This document shows, in pieces, positions 1-10,879 of a DNA stretch of 64,000 nt (within the stretch, counting starts at the first letter, position 1; every line of letters begins with the position of its first letter). Both the position numbers and the translations under genes were made by a program. The notes below the pieces were generated by a model, which was not told where the DNA came from, ran no database searches, and saw only the letters and a list, made by a program, of their open reading frames with translations. The DNA lies in contig CP136891.1 in the NCBI GenBank assembly GCA_034359265.1, positions 48,786,001 to 48,850,000 of the forward strand. Direction: 5' to 3'. Source of the stretch: Canna indica. Its lineage: Eukaryota > Streptophyta > Magnoliopsida > Zingiberales > Cannaceae.

Positions 1-110
1 TGGAAAAAGAAAGAGCATCGAGATAGCTAACAGAGGATGCAGGGACTTTGCCACTTAGGAGATATAGGTGATGCTCTAGTCTTAAAGTTCTGAGCTCAAC
101 TGAAGGCTTC

Positions 111-350
111 AACTAATTGCTCAAACAATTAGTTCCCCGACAATTGAACTGCTGAAAAGTTGCAAATAAGAGAGATAACATTATCGCAATTTATCTCTCA
201 TTAAACAATTTTTAGGCAAAGTGACCTAAAAATATAAGTCACTTTACCTAAAATATTGATCTAGAATGTGGCTTGTAATATTTAAAACATAGTTTATTCT
301 ATCCTAATGCAAACAGTATTCAAAATATTGACTTTGAATACTGTTTGCAT
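111..350. repeat. Chain of four consecutive hairpins
   Basis: Four inverted repeats follow one another. Arms 111-119 and 126-134 are 9 bp and perfect (AACTAATTG). Arms 170-178 and 191-199 are 9 bp and perfect (GAGAGATAA). Arms 211-225 and 238-252 pair at 14 of 15 positions (TTTAGGCAAAGTGAC). Arms 307-324 and 333-350 are 18 bp and perfect around an 8-nt loop. The function is unknown. It could be transposon subterminal structure or a fold-back remnant. Confidence 0.7.
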
Positions 351-1040
351 TTCCAAATGAGTATAAACTCACTGTTCTATTCAGGTCCTAATCTAGTATT
401 CATTAAATATTTTCTACAATTAATAAGTTGTGGTTAATTTATTACTAAATATCTGTCAAAGCAAAGTTTTGATGATTGTGCTATTTCTTTTGCAGGTTGG
501 TTCTTGTCCCACTATCAAGGTACAAAAAAATTCCTACATGTTTCAATCTTGTTCATTGGCTATTCTCATTTATACTAGATTGGCAGTTGAAGTGCACAAA
601 TTGAATGCTATTATCTGTTTGAGGATTTTTTTCCAGTGCTATTGTAGGTTTAATGAATTGCTTAATTTTGCATATTTTTAATGTTCTTGAATTATGTTTG
701 AGGATTTGTTTATGTTGTTCTTGAAGCATGAAAATATTCAAATAATTAGGCTGCTAAGCATGGAAGCTTGTTTATGTTGTTCTTGTTTGTGTTTGTTGGA
801 ATTTTCTAGACATTGAATTCAATATCAATTTGACATCACTTTGTCAGTATGATTTTAGGATTGAAATTGAAAATAATATTATGATTCGCGAGTTGATAAA
901 GTGACACGAACTTATCGACCGTTGGATCATAATTTTTTTTACAATACCTTAGATCCATTCGGAGATCGTATCGTCATCTATAAGAAGTACAAAACTTATA
1001 GATTCTTTACGATTTCCGAATTGTCCTTGATCGGACAGTT

Positions 1041-1262
1041 TGGGATCAAAATTATTTTACTTGCAGTTAAATATTTTTTTTAACATTCATTTCAGTTTAA
1101 AATTCTAGCAGATATCCCTTGTTCTCCACGTATGCGCCCAGATGATATGCACACTTGGAGAACTATAGGGAAATGCTGCCGGAATTTCAACTGAAATTGA
1201 ATGTTAAAAAGAATATTTAAATGCAAGTAGAATAATTTGATTCCCGAATGGAATAGGACCAC
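1041..1262. repeat. Long imperfect inverted repeat (about 95-bp arms)
   Basis: The left arm (about 1041-1135) reads as the reverse complement of the right arm (about 1160-1262). Shared blocks include TTTAACATTCA, TTTCAGTT and GTTCTCCA, with scattered mismatches and small gaps. The unpaired loop is only about 25 nt. The structure ends some 55 bp before the first transposase codons. It could be CACTA 5' structure, a fold-back MITE or a hairpin-RNA precursor. The sequence alone does not decide. Confidence 0.65.
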
Positions 1263-1318
1263 CCCACCTATGAATATTTCTAAAGAAGTAATTGTTGTGA
1301 TATTTCACGTACAGAATC

Positions 1319-4300
1319 ATGACGGAATACCGTAGTTGGATGTACCATCGGATGTACCATGGAGGGTTACTTCAAGAATTCAAAAGCGGTGTTCAGGAAT
1401 TTTTGAACTTCGCATATTCAAATCCGCAATTTGTCCGTGTTGACAAAATCAGATGTCCGTGTCGTTTGGTGTGTCAACTTGTTTTTCCTAGACCGACAAG
1501 CAGTGACATTGCACCTATACAGAAATGGTTTCATGAATCGTTACTATCGATGGATTTCACACGGTGAGTCATTCATAAGCATGTTATCGTATGAATTAGG
1601 AGGCCAGTCATCTAATATTGGATCTTCGTCCGCAACTCATACAACATCCGTTGAGCAGCCGTATCGAAATATGGTCTTGGATGCTCTGGGCAGTCGTGAA
1701 TTCCAAAGGTTGCCAATGCCTCACATAGAATTAGGAGGTCAGTCGTCAAGTATTGAAGTGACAATGGATATGGAGTGTGAGCCATAAGTAGAACCAGAAA
1801 TTCAAATGGAGTTACCAAATCCAGAAGCAGCACAATTTTATGATTTACTAAAAGCTGCAGATGAACCAATGTATGAAGATTGTGATGAATATTCAAAGTT
1901 GTCAATAATGACTCAAATGTTAAACATTAAGTCTGACTGCAACGTAACTGAGATAGCATATAATCGATTTTCTGAGCTGTTTCACAAAGCATTGCCTAAA
2001 GATAACAAACTAGAGGATAGTTTCAAAAAATTCATGCATGTCAGAACAACTGCATTCTCTATTACCGTGAATATGCAGACTTGACCCAGTGTCTAACATG
2101 TGAACATCCACGGTACAAAGAGAAATCATCTTCGAGTAGGCAGAAAGATATACCGTTTAAGGTTCTTCGGTATTTCCCGATAATTCTCAAATTGAAGCGG
2201 TTGTTCATGTCTAAAAAAATAATTCTCAGAAAGATATGGCATGCTAAGAGTCGTGATCAGAATGTTATGACTCACCCGTCTGATAGTGAAGCATGGAAAC
2301 ATCTTGATCGATGTTATCCATCATTTGCAAGTGATCCTAGAAATGTCAGGCTAGGGGTACCGATGGGTTCAATCCATTCGGTCAATCATCCACTTCATAT
2401 TCTGTTTGGCCGGTGCTCCTCACAGTCTACAATGTGCCGCCGTCGATGTGCATGAAAGATGATTTCATATTTTTGAGTATGATAATCCCAGGACCAAGGG
2501 GACCAAGAAAAGAATTGGATGTGTTCCTTCGACCGTTAATTGATAATTTAAAGAACTTATGGGACGACGGAGTCATCACTTATGATATTCATCAAAAAAG
2601 AAATTTCAACTTAAGGGCCGCACTTCCCGGCATATGCTATGTTGTCTGGTTGGAGCACACATGGGAGGCTTGGTTGTCCGTATCGTATGGAATGAACAAA
2701 AGCATTCAGTCTTCGACATGGACGAAAGATTTCATACTTTGACTGTCATCATTAATTTTTGCCACTTGATCATCCATACCGGAGAAATAAAGATAAATTC
2801 ATGAGGGGCAGAGTGGAAAAAGACGAACCACCTCCGCGTTTGACTCGTAATCAAATGTTAGCTCTGGTTTCTGTGTTACCGGATATCACATTCGGAGAGG
2901 TTGACAGAATTAGTAGTTTCAGAGAAAGACACAATTGGGTCAAAAAAAGTATATTCTGGGAACTGCCTTACTAGAGCTCATTACTAGTTCGATACAATTT
3001 GGATGTGATGCACATTGAAAAGAATGTGTTTGAGAACATTTTTAGTACAGTGATGGATTTTGCAGGAAAAACAAAAGATAATGTGAAGGCAAGAATGGAC
3101 TTAAAAGTATATTACAAACGTCCAGATTTAGATCTACAGGAGGTGAACGACAAACAAGTGAAATCGAAAGCCTCTTATGTTCTCAGTAAGCAACAACAAA
3201 AAGATATTTGCTAGTGGATAAAAGATCTCAAATTACCAAATGGTTATGCATCTAATTTAGCTCGATGCGTCAATGTAGATGAAGGTAAAATATCAGGAAT
3301 GAAAAATCATGACTGTCATGTGTCTATGCAGAGACTATACCCTATTGCATTCCGCGATATTTTACTAGACAAAATTTGGGGTCCGTTAACCGAGCTTAGT
3401 TTGTTCTTCAGAGATATCTGTGCTAACGCCCTCCGTATCGAAGATATGGGAAAGTTAGAAAAAAATATTGTAGAAATTCTTTGCAAATTAGAGCAGATAT
3501 TTCCACCTAGATTTTTTGATTCGATGGAGCATCTACTGGTTCACTTAGCATACGAGGCAAGAGTTGGTGGTCCGGTTCAGTATCGGTGGATGTATTTATT
3601 CGAGAGGTATATGCAGAGGTTAAAAAGGAAAATAAAAAATACAGTTGCGGTGGAAGATTCAATAAGTGAAGCTTATATAATTCAGGAAATATCAACTTTT
3701 TGTTTTTTCTATTTCGAGTCCAATGTGCACACAAGGTTGACTCGTCTTCCCCGAAATGATGATGGGGGAAATGTGAATGATGTAGATTGTCTACCAATAT
3801 TTTTTTTTCCTGGCCGTGGTTTCGGCTCATGTCCACCGAGATATTTAACTGAAGATGAGTACCATCTTGCACAATTATATGTACTGATGAATTGCCTCGA
3901 GGTTGATCCTTTCATTCAATAATTTGACACGAAAGTTGGTACACAAACACCGAATATATCCGAGGAAGAATTACAAGATAAACGTAGCACAGAATTTCCA
4001 AATTGGTTCAAAACTTGGTCGAGTGAACATATTCAAGAAATAGATAACAAATTGCTCGAGTTAGCATGTGGACCATCATGACTAGTCTTATGCTATAACA
4101 GATACTTTGTGAATGGATATAAATTTCATACAAAGGAGTACTCAGCCACAAAGAAGACAATGAATGCTGGTGTTTGTGTCAAAGGCTCCACTTGGATTGA
4201 TTGTGATTGTGATTTCTACGCACTGCTAGAGGAAGTACTTGAGTTTCAATATGTTGGGTGCAAAAAAATAATGATATTCAAATGTCACTGGTTTGACACA

Positions 4301-4747
4301 TCATCTCGAGGGAGTCAAATTCATCCAAAGTATAAGCTTGTTGATGTTAATTTCAAATCAAAGTTAGCGTCGAACGAGCCTTTTATTTTGGCATCACAAG
4401 CGCGACAAGTATATTACGCAAAATATCCAGGTAGACGAAGAGATAGATCGGAATGGCGGGCAGTGTGTAAGACTAAGACATGATTGAGGTTTGATCCAAT
4501 GACAGAGGATAATGATACTACAAGATTTGTATTAGGTGATTTTTATCAGGAGGATGATCCTCCAGTAGTTGAAGTTGTGGGTCAAACACTTGAAGATGAA
4601 AATTTAGTTGTTGCACAAGGTCTGGCTGAATAAAGTGTTGATGTTGAACCAGATGATGCATAAGATGAGAATAGTTGTGAAGATGAAGAGACAAGTGAAG
4701 AAGAAAATGACTCAATTGATTATTATTCAGATGATATCGATGATTAA
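1319..4747 (+). pseudogene. CACTA (En/Spm) TNP2-type transposase, broken
   Basis: This is a relic of the transposase that binds and cuts CACTA termini. Reading across frames, the family domains appear in order. A transposase-associated N-terminal region lies at 1319-1590 (YRSWMYHRM at the start, VTLHLYRNGF further on). The segment with NPEAAQFYDLLKAADEP lies at 1810-2075. The tnp2 core is at about 2250-2960 (TWHAKSRDQ-like and GPRGPRKELDVFLRPL), followed by MDVMHIEKNVFENI at 2999. A DUF4218 block is at 3350-3740 (GGPVQYRWMYLFERYM) and a DUF4216 block at 4109-4483. An acidic tail ends with TAA at 4745-4747. Several frameshifts and stops make it non-functional, for example near 1460, 2080, 2340, 2740 and 3214. 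Family assignment is firm. Exon boundaries were not resolved. Confidence 0.88.
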
Positions 4748-4835
4748 TGTGTAATATATATATATATTTCATTTTTTTCTGTTAATTTATATTATATTAT
4801 TGGTTGACATCACTAATCAACATTTATATCTGTAG

Positions 4836-5296
4836 ATGTCGCGTGCCCGTTCTAGGGTTCATCGCACTGGTTTATCTCGGCCGCCGCCGCTGCCCGCGAT
4901 AGCACCACCACCACCACCACCACCACCAGCCGTGGCAGATGCTGTACCACCACCACCTGCACCACCCATGGTAGATGCTGTACCACCACCAGCTCAAGGT
5001 CGTAGTAGGCCTCGTGAGCCTAATCGGGGGGGGGGGGGGGGGTGATGCACCTTCATCGTCCGACCAGCGTCGGCCGGATATCGCTGAATGGTTTAAAGTG
5101 AGTAAACTAATTTATTTATTATAATTGTTAATAATTAATTATTACTTATAATATTATTATACTTGAGTTGTAGATTTGAGAAGGATGATGTCGCCCGCAC
5201 CATGACCGTTATGCTTAAGAGTTTCTTTCATGAGCCGTGGACTTCATGGACCAGGGTGTCAGACCATTATCAAAATTTATTATGGAATGAGTTCGA
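4836..5296 (+). pseudogene. CACTA accessory gene (TNPA-like), 5' exons
   Basis: The reading frame starts about 90 bp after the transposase stop, on the same strand, as is usual for the second gene of plant CACTA elements. The first exon encodes an Arg-rich start (MSRARSRVHRTG) and a proline-rich stretch of repeated PPPP and VADAVPPPP-like units. It then meets a 17-G run. A second exon is plausible at 5174-5296: it follows TTGTAG, ends before GTACGT, and encodes FFHEPWTSWTRV and NLLWNEFE, which resemble the Transposase_24-like part of such proteins. No continuation was found in the next 3 kb. The 3' half at 15754-18096 may belong to this gene or to a different CACTA copy. Confidence 0.6.
5026..5042 (+). 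repeat. Poly-G run (17 nt)
   Basis: This is an uninterrupted run of 17 G inside the accessory-gene exon, in codons read as Gly. Length polymorphism or assembly error is likely here, so the reading frame across the run is unreliable. Confidence 0.9.
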
Positions 5297-5979
5297 GGTA
5301 CGTAATTCAAGTTACTTTGATTTAATGATGTACTTCCTTTAAGATGACAAACATGGTCGAAGTTTTTTCTCCATCTTATTTGAATAGTTGACTGAAATAT
5401 GCAATGCTTCACATCCTAGTAGAGTTTTGTAAGTTGGAAGGTGATACATCACTTCTCTAAATTTTATAGGATAGGGGTATGTTAAATTAATGCATTTCTC
5501 CCATATCATGCTTCATATTGGAGCATTTATCTGGTCATTTACTGCTTCTACAAGATGCTTTAGTTTTTGTAAGTTATCAGTTATTTATTCTAGTATTCAA
5601 TGTTGGTCGATAGCTTAATTGTATTAAAAGTTTTCTTCATTTCATTTTGACTTTTCCCTAATGGACTCTAAAGTAGGAATAGTTGAACATAGCATGCTGA
5701 ATTCTAGCATGCTGAACTCTACTGGCAACTCAATCGATTATTATTCATTACATCTGAATAATAATCAAAATAACATCAACACTTTTAATGAATATTTACG
5801 TCAAATAATATTCTATTACTTCTTCTTCTACTTCTACTCTTAATTAAGTCGACAAATTAATTCTCAGAATTAATTTCTCAAATTTGCTTCTAATAAGTAC
5901 CTCAAGTTATATGCACATAAGATATTTCATACTGAACAGAAAACTCATATATAATTGCCTTTATAATCTTGATACACAC

Positions 5980-6020
<41 letters not shown>

Positions 6021-8267
6021 GACATGCAATAATAAAGAACAAATAATGCATGCATGGTATATAGAACACCAAAGTAGTATTAATTAAGATCACAAATCCA
6101 AGCAAATTAAGACGTTGTTTCAGGTAGTCAAATTAAGAACACCAAAGTTTTCTTACACCAAGTAGCAGTGTAATTAATAATCTGCAGTGCTCAAATTGTC
6201 TTGGTTATATATATATAGACCTTTCAAACTTCCAACCTTGTTCATTGGAATATATATATAGATATATAGATGGATGGATGGAAGATCAAACTGATTCATT
6301 CTGGTACATTCTGCTATGATATAAGATAGCCACATATCATTGAATGTTTCCCTCTAAATGTGAGCTCTACTGGCAACATGCTATAAATTAAATGAATACA
6401 CTTTGTGCGACCAAAAGTTGATTTTTCAACATCTATAAGCTATTCCCATCTTATAGGAAATTGAATTGTCTTGTACCTTCTTTTTTTCTATTTCCGCATG
6501 ACTGTTGACATCTCATCCAAGATTTTTGCAGTATATTCAATTGAAGTCACAGGTATTAGTCTTTAGTTTCTCCTCACGACATAGAAGTTATTCATTTAAG
6601 TGGATGAATATATAATATACATGAGCTTCTAAGATTTGCTTGCTTGGTTATACTTCACTTGATGGCTACTGGTATTTTGCTTGTCCATTCTTGCTCATTA
6701 AGATATAGAAGTCTAGAAGAGGATTACTATACAAGGACAAGGTAGATTTTCATATGATTGTTGGGTTTTAATTTAGTGGGGATTCTGGTTTTAAGTGTTT
6801 TTCCACCCTAACTCTTATTTATTTATATCCTCTTCTATAAATAAGAGAGGATTCTGGTTGTGAAGTTAGTATAAAGAATATCAAAGATGTTGAGAAAATT
6901 GAAAGACCATGTGCAGATTTTTGCACTCTCAAGCTTCATGTTCTTCTTCTGGATAATATATTTCTGTTAACTTCAATATCCATTATTGCATTATTTAGTT
7001 AATCACCCTAACTCTAAAGTAGATCTTTTCAAATTTTATGGCCTCTTGCTTCTGTCCTCTAATTGTCACCACGTCTATCCCCTTTTCGACATTTTTCTGA
7101 CTCTGATGCCAGATAATCTATTTAGAATTAGTATCCTGTTCTATTTTTAACAGAATTGAACAACATTTATGAATTCATTTATAATAACTTTTGTTTATTT
7201 CTTGAATGGTTTTGTTAACTTCATTGTCCATAACATATGCGTAAACATCGCACTGTGGATAGATGGGTATGATTGATGAATTGGTGAAATGCTTTTACTA
7301 TTTTTAACTCTTTGCATACTACCAAAATAACTCTCTTTTTTGTTAACCTTTAATCTTGATTGGATTCCAGTTGTACTTCAGAGGGACTTCCTCTTACAGT
7401 CTTACCTAGAAATGTCTTTTGAATATCTTTCCTTTATCTAGTCTTTTTTGTTAAAACACATGCAATAATTGGATTAGAGTATAGTCTTTTAAAACATGCT
7501 TATATAAGCATAGAATAATAGGTTACATTCTCTTAGATGGATTAGCTAGTGTATAAGAATTGGGTGCTTAATCCAACCATTTGAGATCAGTGCATCAAAT
7601 CAATTGGAATGCTACTATAGTTGAACTCACCTTCTATGTTCTTTCGGCATGCTAAGTTGATTCCCAAGCTCAAGGGATACAAGGTATCATCCATATCTCA
7701 AAATTTTGTATATGAATATATAATTTTGTAGTTCATTGAAAACTAAAGCTTGGCATGTAGTGATATAGTTGGAAGACGAACTTACCAAAGAGCAGAGTTT
7801 TATATGCATGTAGTGATTCACTAAAGCTTGGCATGTAGTGATTCGCTACATATGAATATAAATATGTAGTTCATTGAAAACTAAAGCTTGATTCACTAAA
7901 GCTTGGCATGTAGTGATACAACACTTTCCATTCTGAAATCTTATTCCTGCAAGTTTTAGGAAAAAACAAAGAAATTGAGTAGGAATTGTATGGAATATTC
8001 AAAATAAATTGATTGTCAAAGTACTTCTCTGTTGTTCAAGAATTTTTATCTCTTGTTACCTTTAGTTAATGTCGATATTTGCTACTTTGCATTGTTCCAA
8101 CTGTATTATTCATTTTCCTATAAAACCTCACATATGAAATATCTGAATATAAAGATTATAACACGAAGTAACTTGTTTGGTATGCCAATTCAGTTAGAGG
8201 CATGCAGTGTGTCTTTTGTCCAAACAAAGAACGTTTTAACAAGGAATTGAAAATCAGTGATGGATTT
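5297..8267. other. AT-rich non-coding stretch between CACTA and gypsy-C
   Basis: I find no gene. The stretch holds a (TA) microsatellite at 5983-6016, further short TA tracts near 6208 and 6250, and a small GATG run near 6270. A cluster of short direct repeats lies at about 7727-7922. It may be CACTA intron or host intergenic DNA. Its upstream neighbour is a splice donor-like GTACGT at 5297. Confidence 0.5.
7727..7922 (+). repeat. Local direct-repeat cluster
   Basis: The motif ACTAAAGCTTGGCATGTAGT appears three times, near 7742, 7823 and 7896. The phrase TAGTTCATTGAAAACTAAAG appears twice, and variants of TGTAGTGAT are interspersed. The copies are close but not in strict tandem, which suggests repeated local duplication. 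Confidence 0.8.
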
Positions 8268-10879
8268 TGTCACACCCCAACTCAGGGTCGTGTGACCGGC
8301 CAGTGTCTATGTCCTACCCTGAAGCCTATTACATACACTAACAAACGAGAAATCGGAACACATAAATAGAAAACAACGATGCAGCTTTATTTGAATTTCA
8401 AGAAAGTTCATAATTTTTAATAAAATGAAAAGTAGCTAATATCAAGCACAAAATGAAACAACTCGAATTCAAGTTGAATACAAGCTTTAAAACCAACAAC
8501 TCTCAGTGTATGAAAATAACAAATTTAGACATCTAGACTATGACTATTGGACGCCGCTACGAGATCGACGCCACTGCCTGCCCTCCAGCTGCATCATGAC
8601 TCCAAGCCTCAACACACTGATCGGGCTCTGCAAAAAAAGAAAAATAAATCGTGAGTCCACATGGGACTCAGTGAGCGGTTCTTCCGAACCTCCACATAAT
8701 CCCCAATAAGCATATATATATATATATGAGGCAGCATAATATAAAGTCAGTGATATAATTTGTTTTTGATATGATAATCGACCCCAAGGGTCATCCTGTA
8801 TAGACCATACATTCATGTAACCAGCCATAACGGCCTAACTAAGCCACTTGGCACCCGGCCCTTAGGGCCTACTCATGGTCTAGTGACTCAGCTATAACCA
8901 GCCCTACCACACAACGAAATATCCGTTCGGGCCACATAGCACATAAGTGAATCAAAGAAATTTCCGAGCCGTCGACTAGGATGGTCTACTAGTCTTCGGA
9001 CACCGACTGGGGTAGGGATAGCTAGTCCCACCTAACTGGGGTCTGACACCTAGCTGGCCCGCTGGTGAAATCTCAAGACCCAATCACTGGCCGAGTCAAA
9101 CATTAGTCATTCCGACTACCCATGCTTCTCGGCAGACCATCACAATCACACCACACAAACAAGGTGTCCTAAAGTTCCCTTATTTAAAAATCCCAGGCGT
9201 CCGCTCGTTCTCACCCTTTTGTTTCGGCCGCATCATGCGCGTACTATTGTTCCCTATGTCATATAATTAACATCCTCATGGTTAATTACAGCCATTACAC
9301 TAAATTCCACCACAATATAGATTTAAAACAACAATAGAAGATAATTATAGCACTTAGCAATTATCTCCAGTAATATAATTTAATTGCTGCACTAATTAAA
9401 TAAATTTCGGCATAGTATACATGATCCCAGCAATTCAATTTAAATCGCTGCATTAAATAAGTAATTCCCAGCATAATGAAATAATTTCAGCAATTCAATT
9501 TAAATTCCTGCATTTGATGAGTAATTTCCAGCCTAATGAATTAAATTTCAGCAATCCCTAAATCAATGTAGAGACCTATCTAGATGTGTACCTTAGCATG
9601 AAATCAATCTACAAGTCTACTAGAATTATATCATCAACATACCATCACCCTATTGATCATCAAACATAATTTCTATGATAACTATCACATAAAACCTATT
9701 TACTTTGATAAAGCCAATATAAGCATGATTGTCATAACAATTATTAATTTAATTATGATCGAACAAAGCAATTCACAACATGAACATAACCAACATCGGA
9801 ATTTCCTACATCAACAATACATGGCTGCACACCTCTCCCTTGTAATTATTTTTCTTGCAGCAAAATATTCATGTTTAGAAAGAAGATGAATTGAGTGAGA
9901 GAAGAAGTAAGAAAGATAGATAAATGAGGTAAGTACGAATCTATTAGGTGTAGCTAAGAGCACCGTATTTTCCATGGCTTAAAGTATATCTATGTTCTCC
10001 ATGGCAAATTAGCCTCTTCAAACAAAAATATATTAAGACCCAATTTTTCAGATTGGGAACACTCAATTAATGAAATCGAACTTGAGACTGCACAAGATCA
10101 TGTCTGTTTGTTTACTTTAGTATCATGAAACAAATGGCCACCACCCTTACAACACAACCTTAAATTAGAAAGATTAAAATCTGATTCATTGCAGCCTCAA
10201 GGGAAATATGCATAAACTTAAAGATCGTCAACTGTAGATTGACCAATACAACAACCCAGGGCTGCCCTAAATCCAACCTTCTCCAAGGTATCCTCTCTTA
10301 GTCAAATACAATAATATATAGACAAGAATCAGCCACAAAATCACAAGGAGAAGATCAATTTCGACACGCCTGCACCATGAGGAATTCGGCCAGCAAGGGG
10401 TAAATCTAGGGACAAGGTTCTTGTTCCACTCACCTGATCAAGGAAGAAGAAAGGGTGGACGTTGACGATCTCGATCCTTCCGACGACAACACGGTTTCCG
10501 ACGCCGACCCAAGATCTCCCCTCCTCCCTCTCTTGCTCGGGCAGCGTGCGGCTCAAGAATGAGCCGCACGACTCATGATGAGGGGTTTTATCCCCTCATC
10601 CACCAATGACATAAATGCCCCTCTAACTGACTTAACCTCTACTCGACTCGATCCGAGTCCGATTCAGGCCCCGATTCGATCCGCATACACGATTTGAACT
10701 CAACTCAAAAAGGACATCTAATGCTTAATAAGGAAATATCCATCTAACCAAATTAAACTTCATAAGCAGAGTTATACCTTCTACTCGAGGCGATTCCGCT
10801 GCTCGATTTGACTAACTCTTGATCCGGTGCGCTGCACCAAAAATAGATTTTTATATTAGAAAATTTTTCGGGTCATACA
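8268..10879 (-). repeat. Gypsy-C 3' LTR (full length)
   Basis: On the reverse strand it starts TGTATGACCCG and ends GGGGTGTGACA, a TG...CA LTR of about 2,612 bp. The + strand 8268-9098 segment is repeated at 14913-15753. A (TA) microsatellite at about 8711-8727 recurs in the other LTR. Several small reading frames inside it have no family support. Confidence 0.85.

Larger units (their letters stand above)
1..1318. other. Non-coding flank upstream of the CACTA transposase relic
   Basis: I see no convincing gene here. The stretch is AT-rich and holds a chain of short hairpins at 111-350 and a long imperfect inverted repeat at about 1041-1262, each listed separately. The subterminal motif found at the CACTA right end (CCGTTCCTATAG) is absent. 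The left terminus of that element is therefore either upstream of the window or lost. A short direct repeat (GTTTATGTTGTTCTTG) occurs near 708 and 768. Confidence 0.5.

Noticed and set aside
4836..5045. Proline-rich ORF as an extensin or cell-wall protein gene
   Set aside because: It lacks a signal peptide and follows the CACTA transposase on the same strand, where the accessory gene is expected. The next exon fits that family.
5884..6105. Two ORFs made of Ile-Tyr repeats
   Set aside because: They are translations of the (TA) microsatellite.
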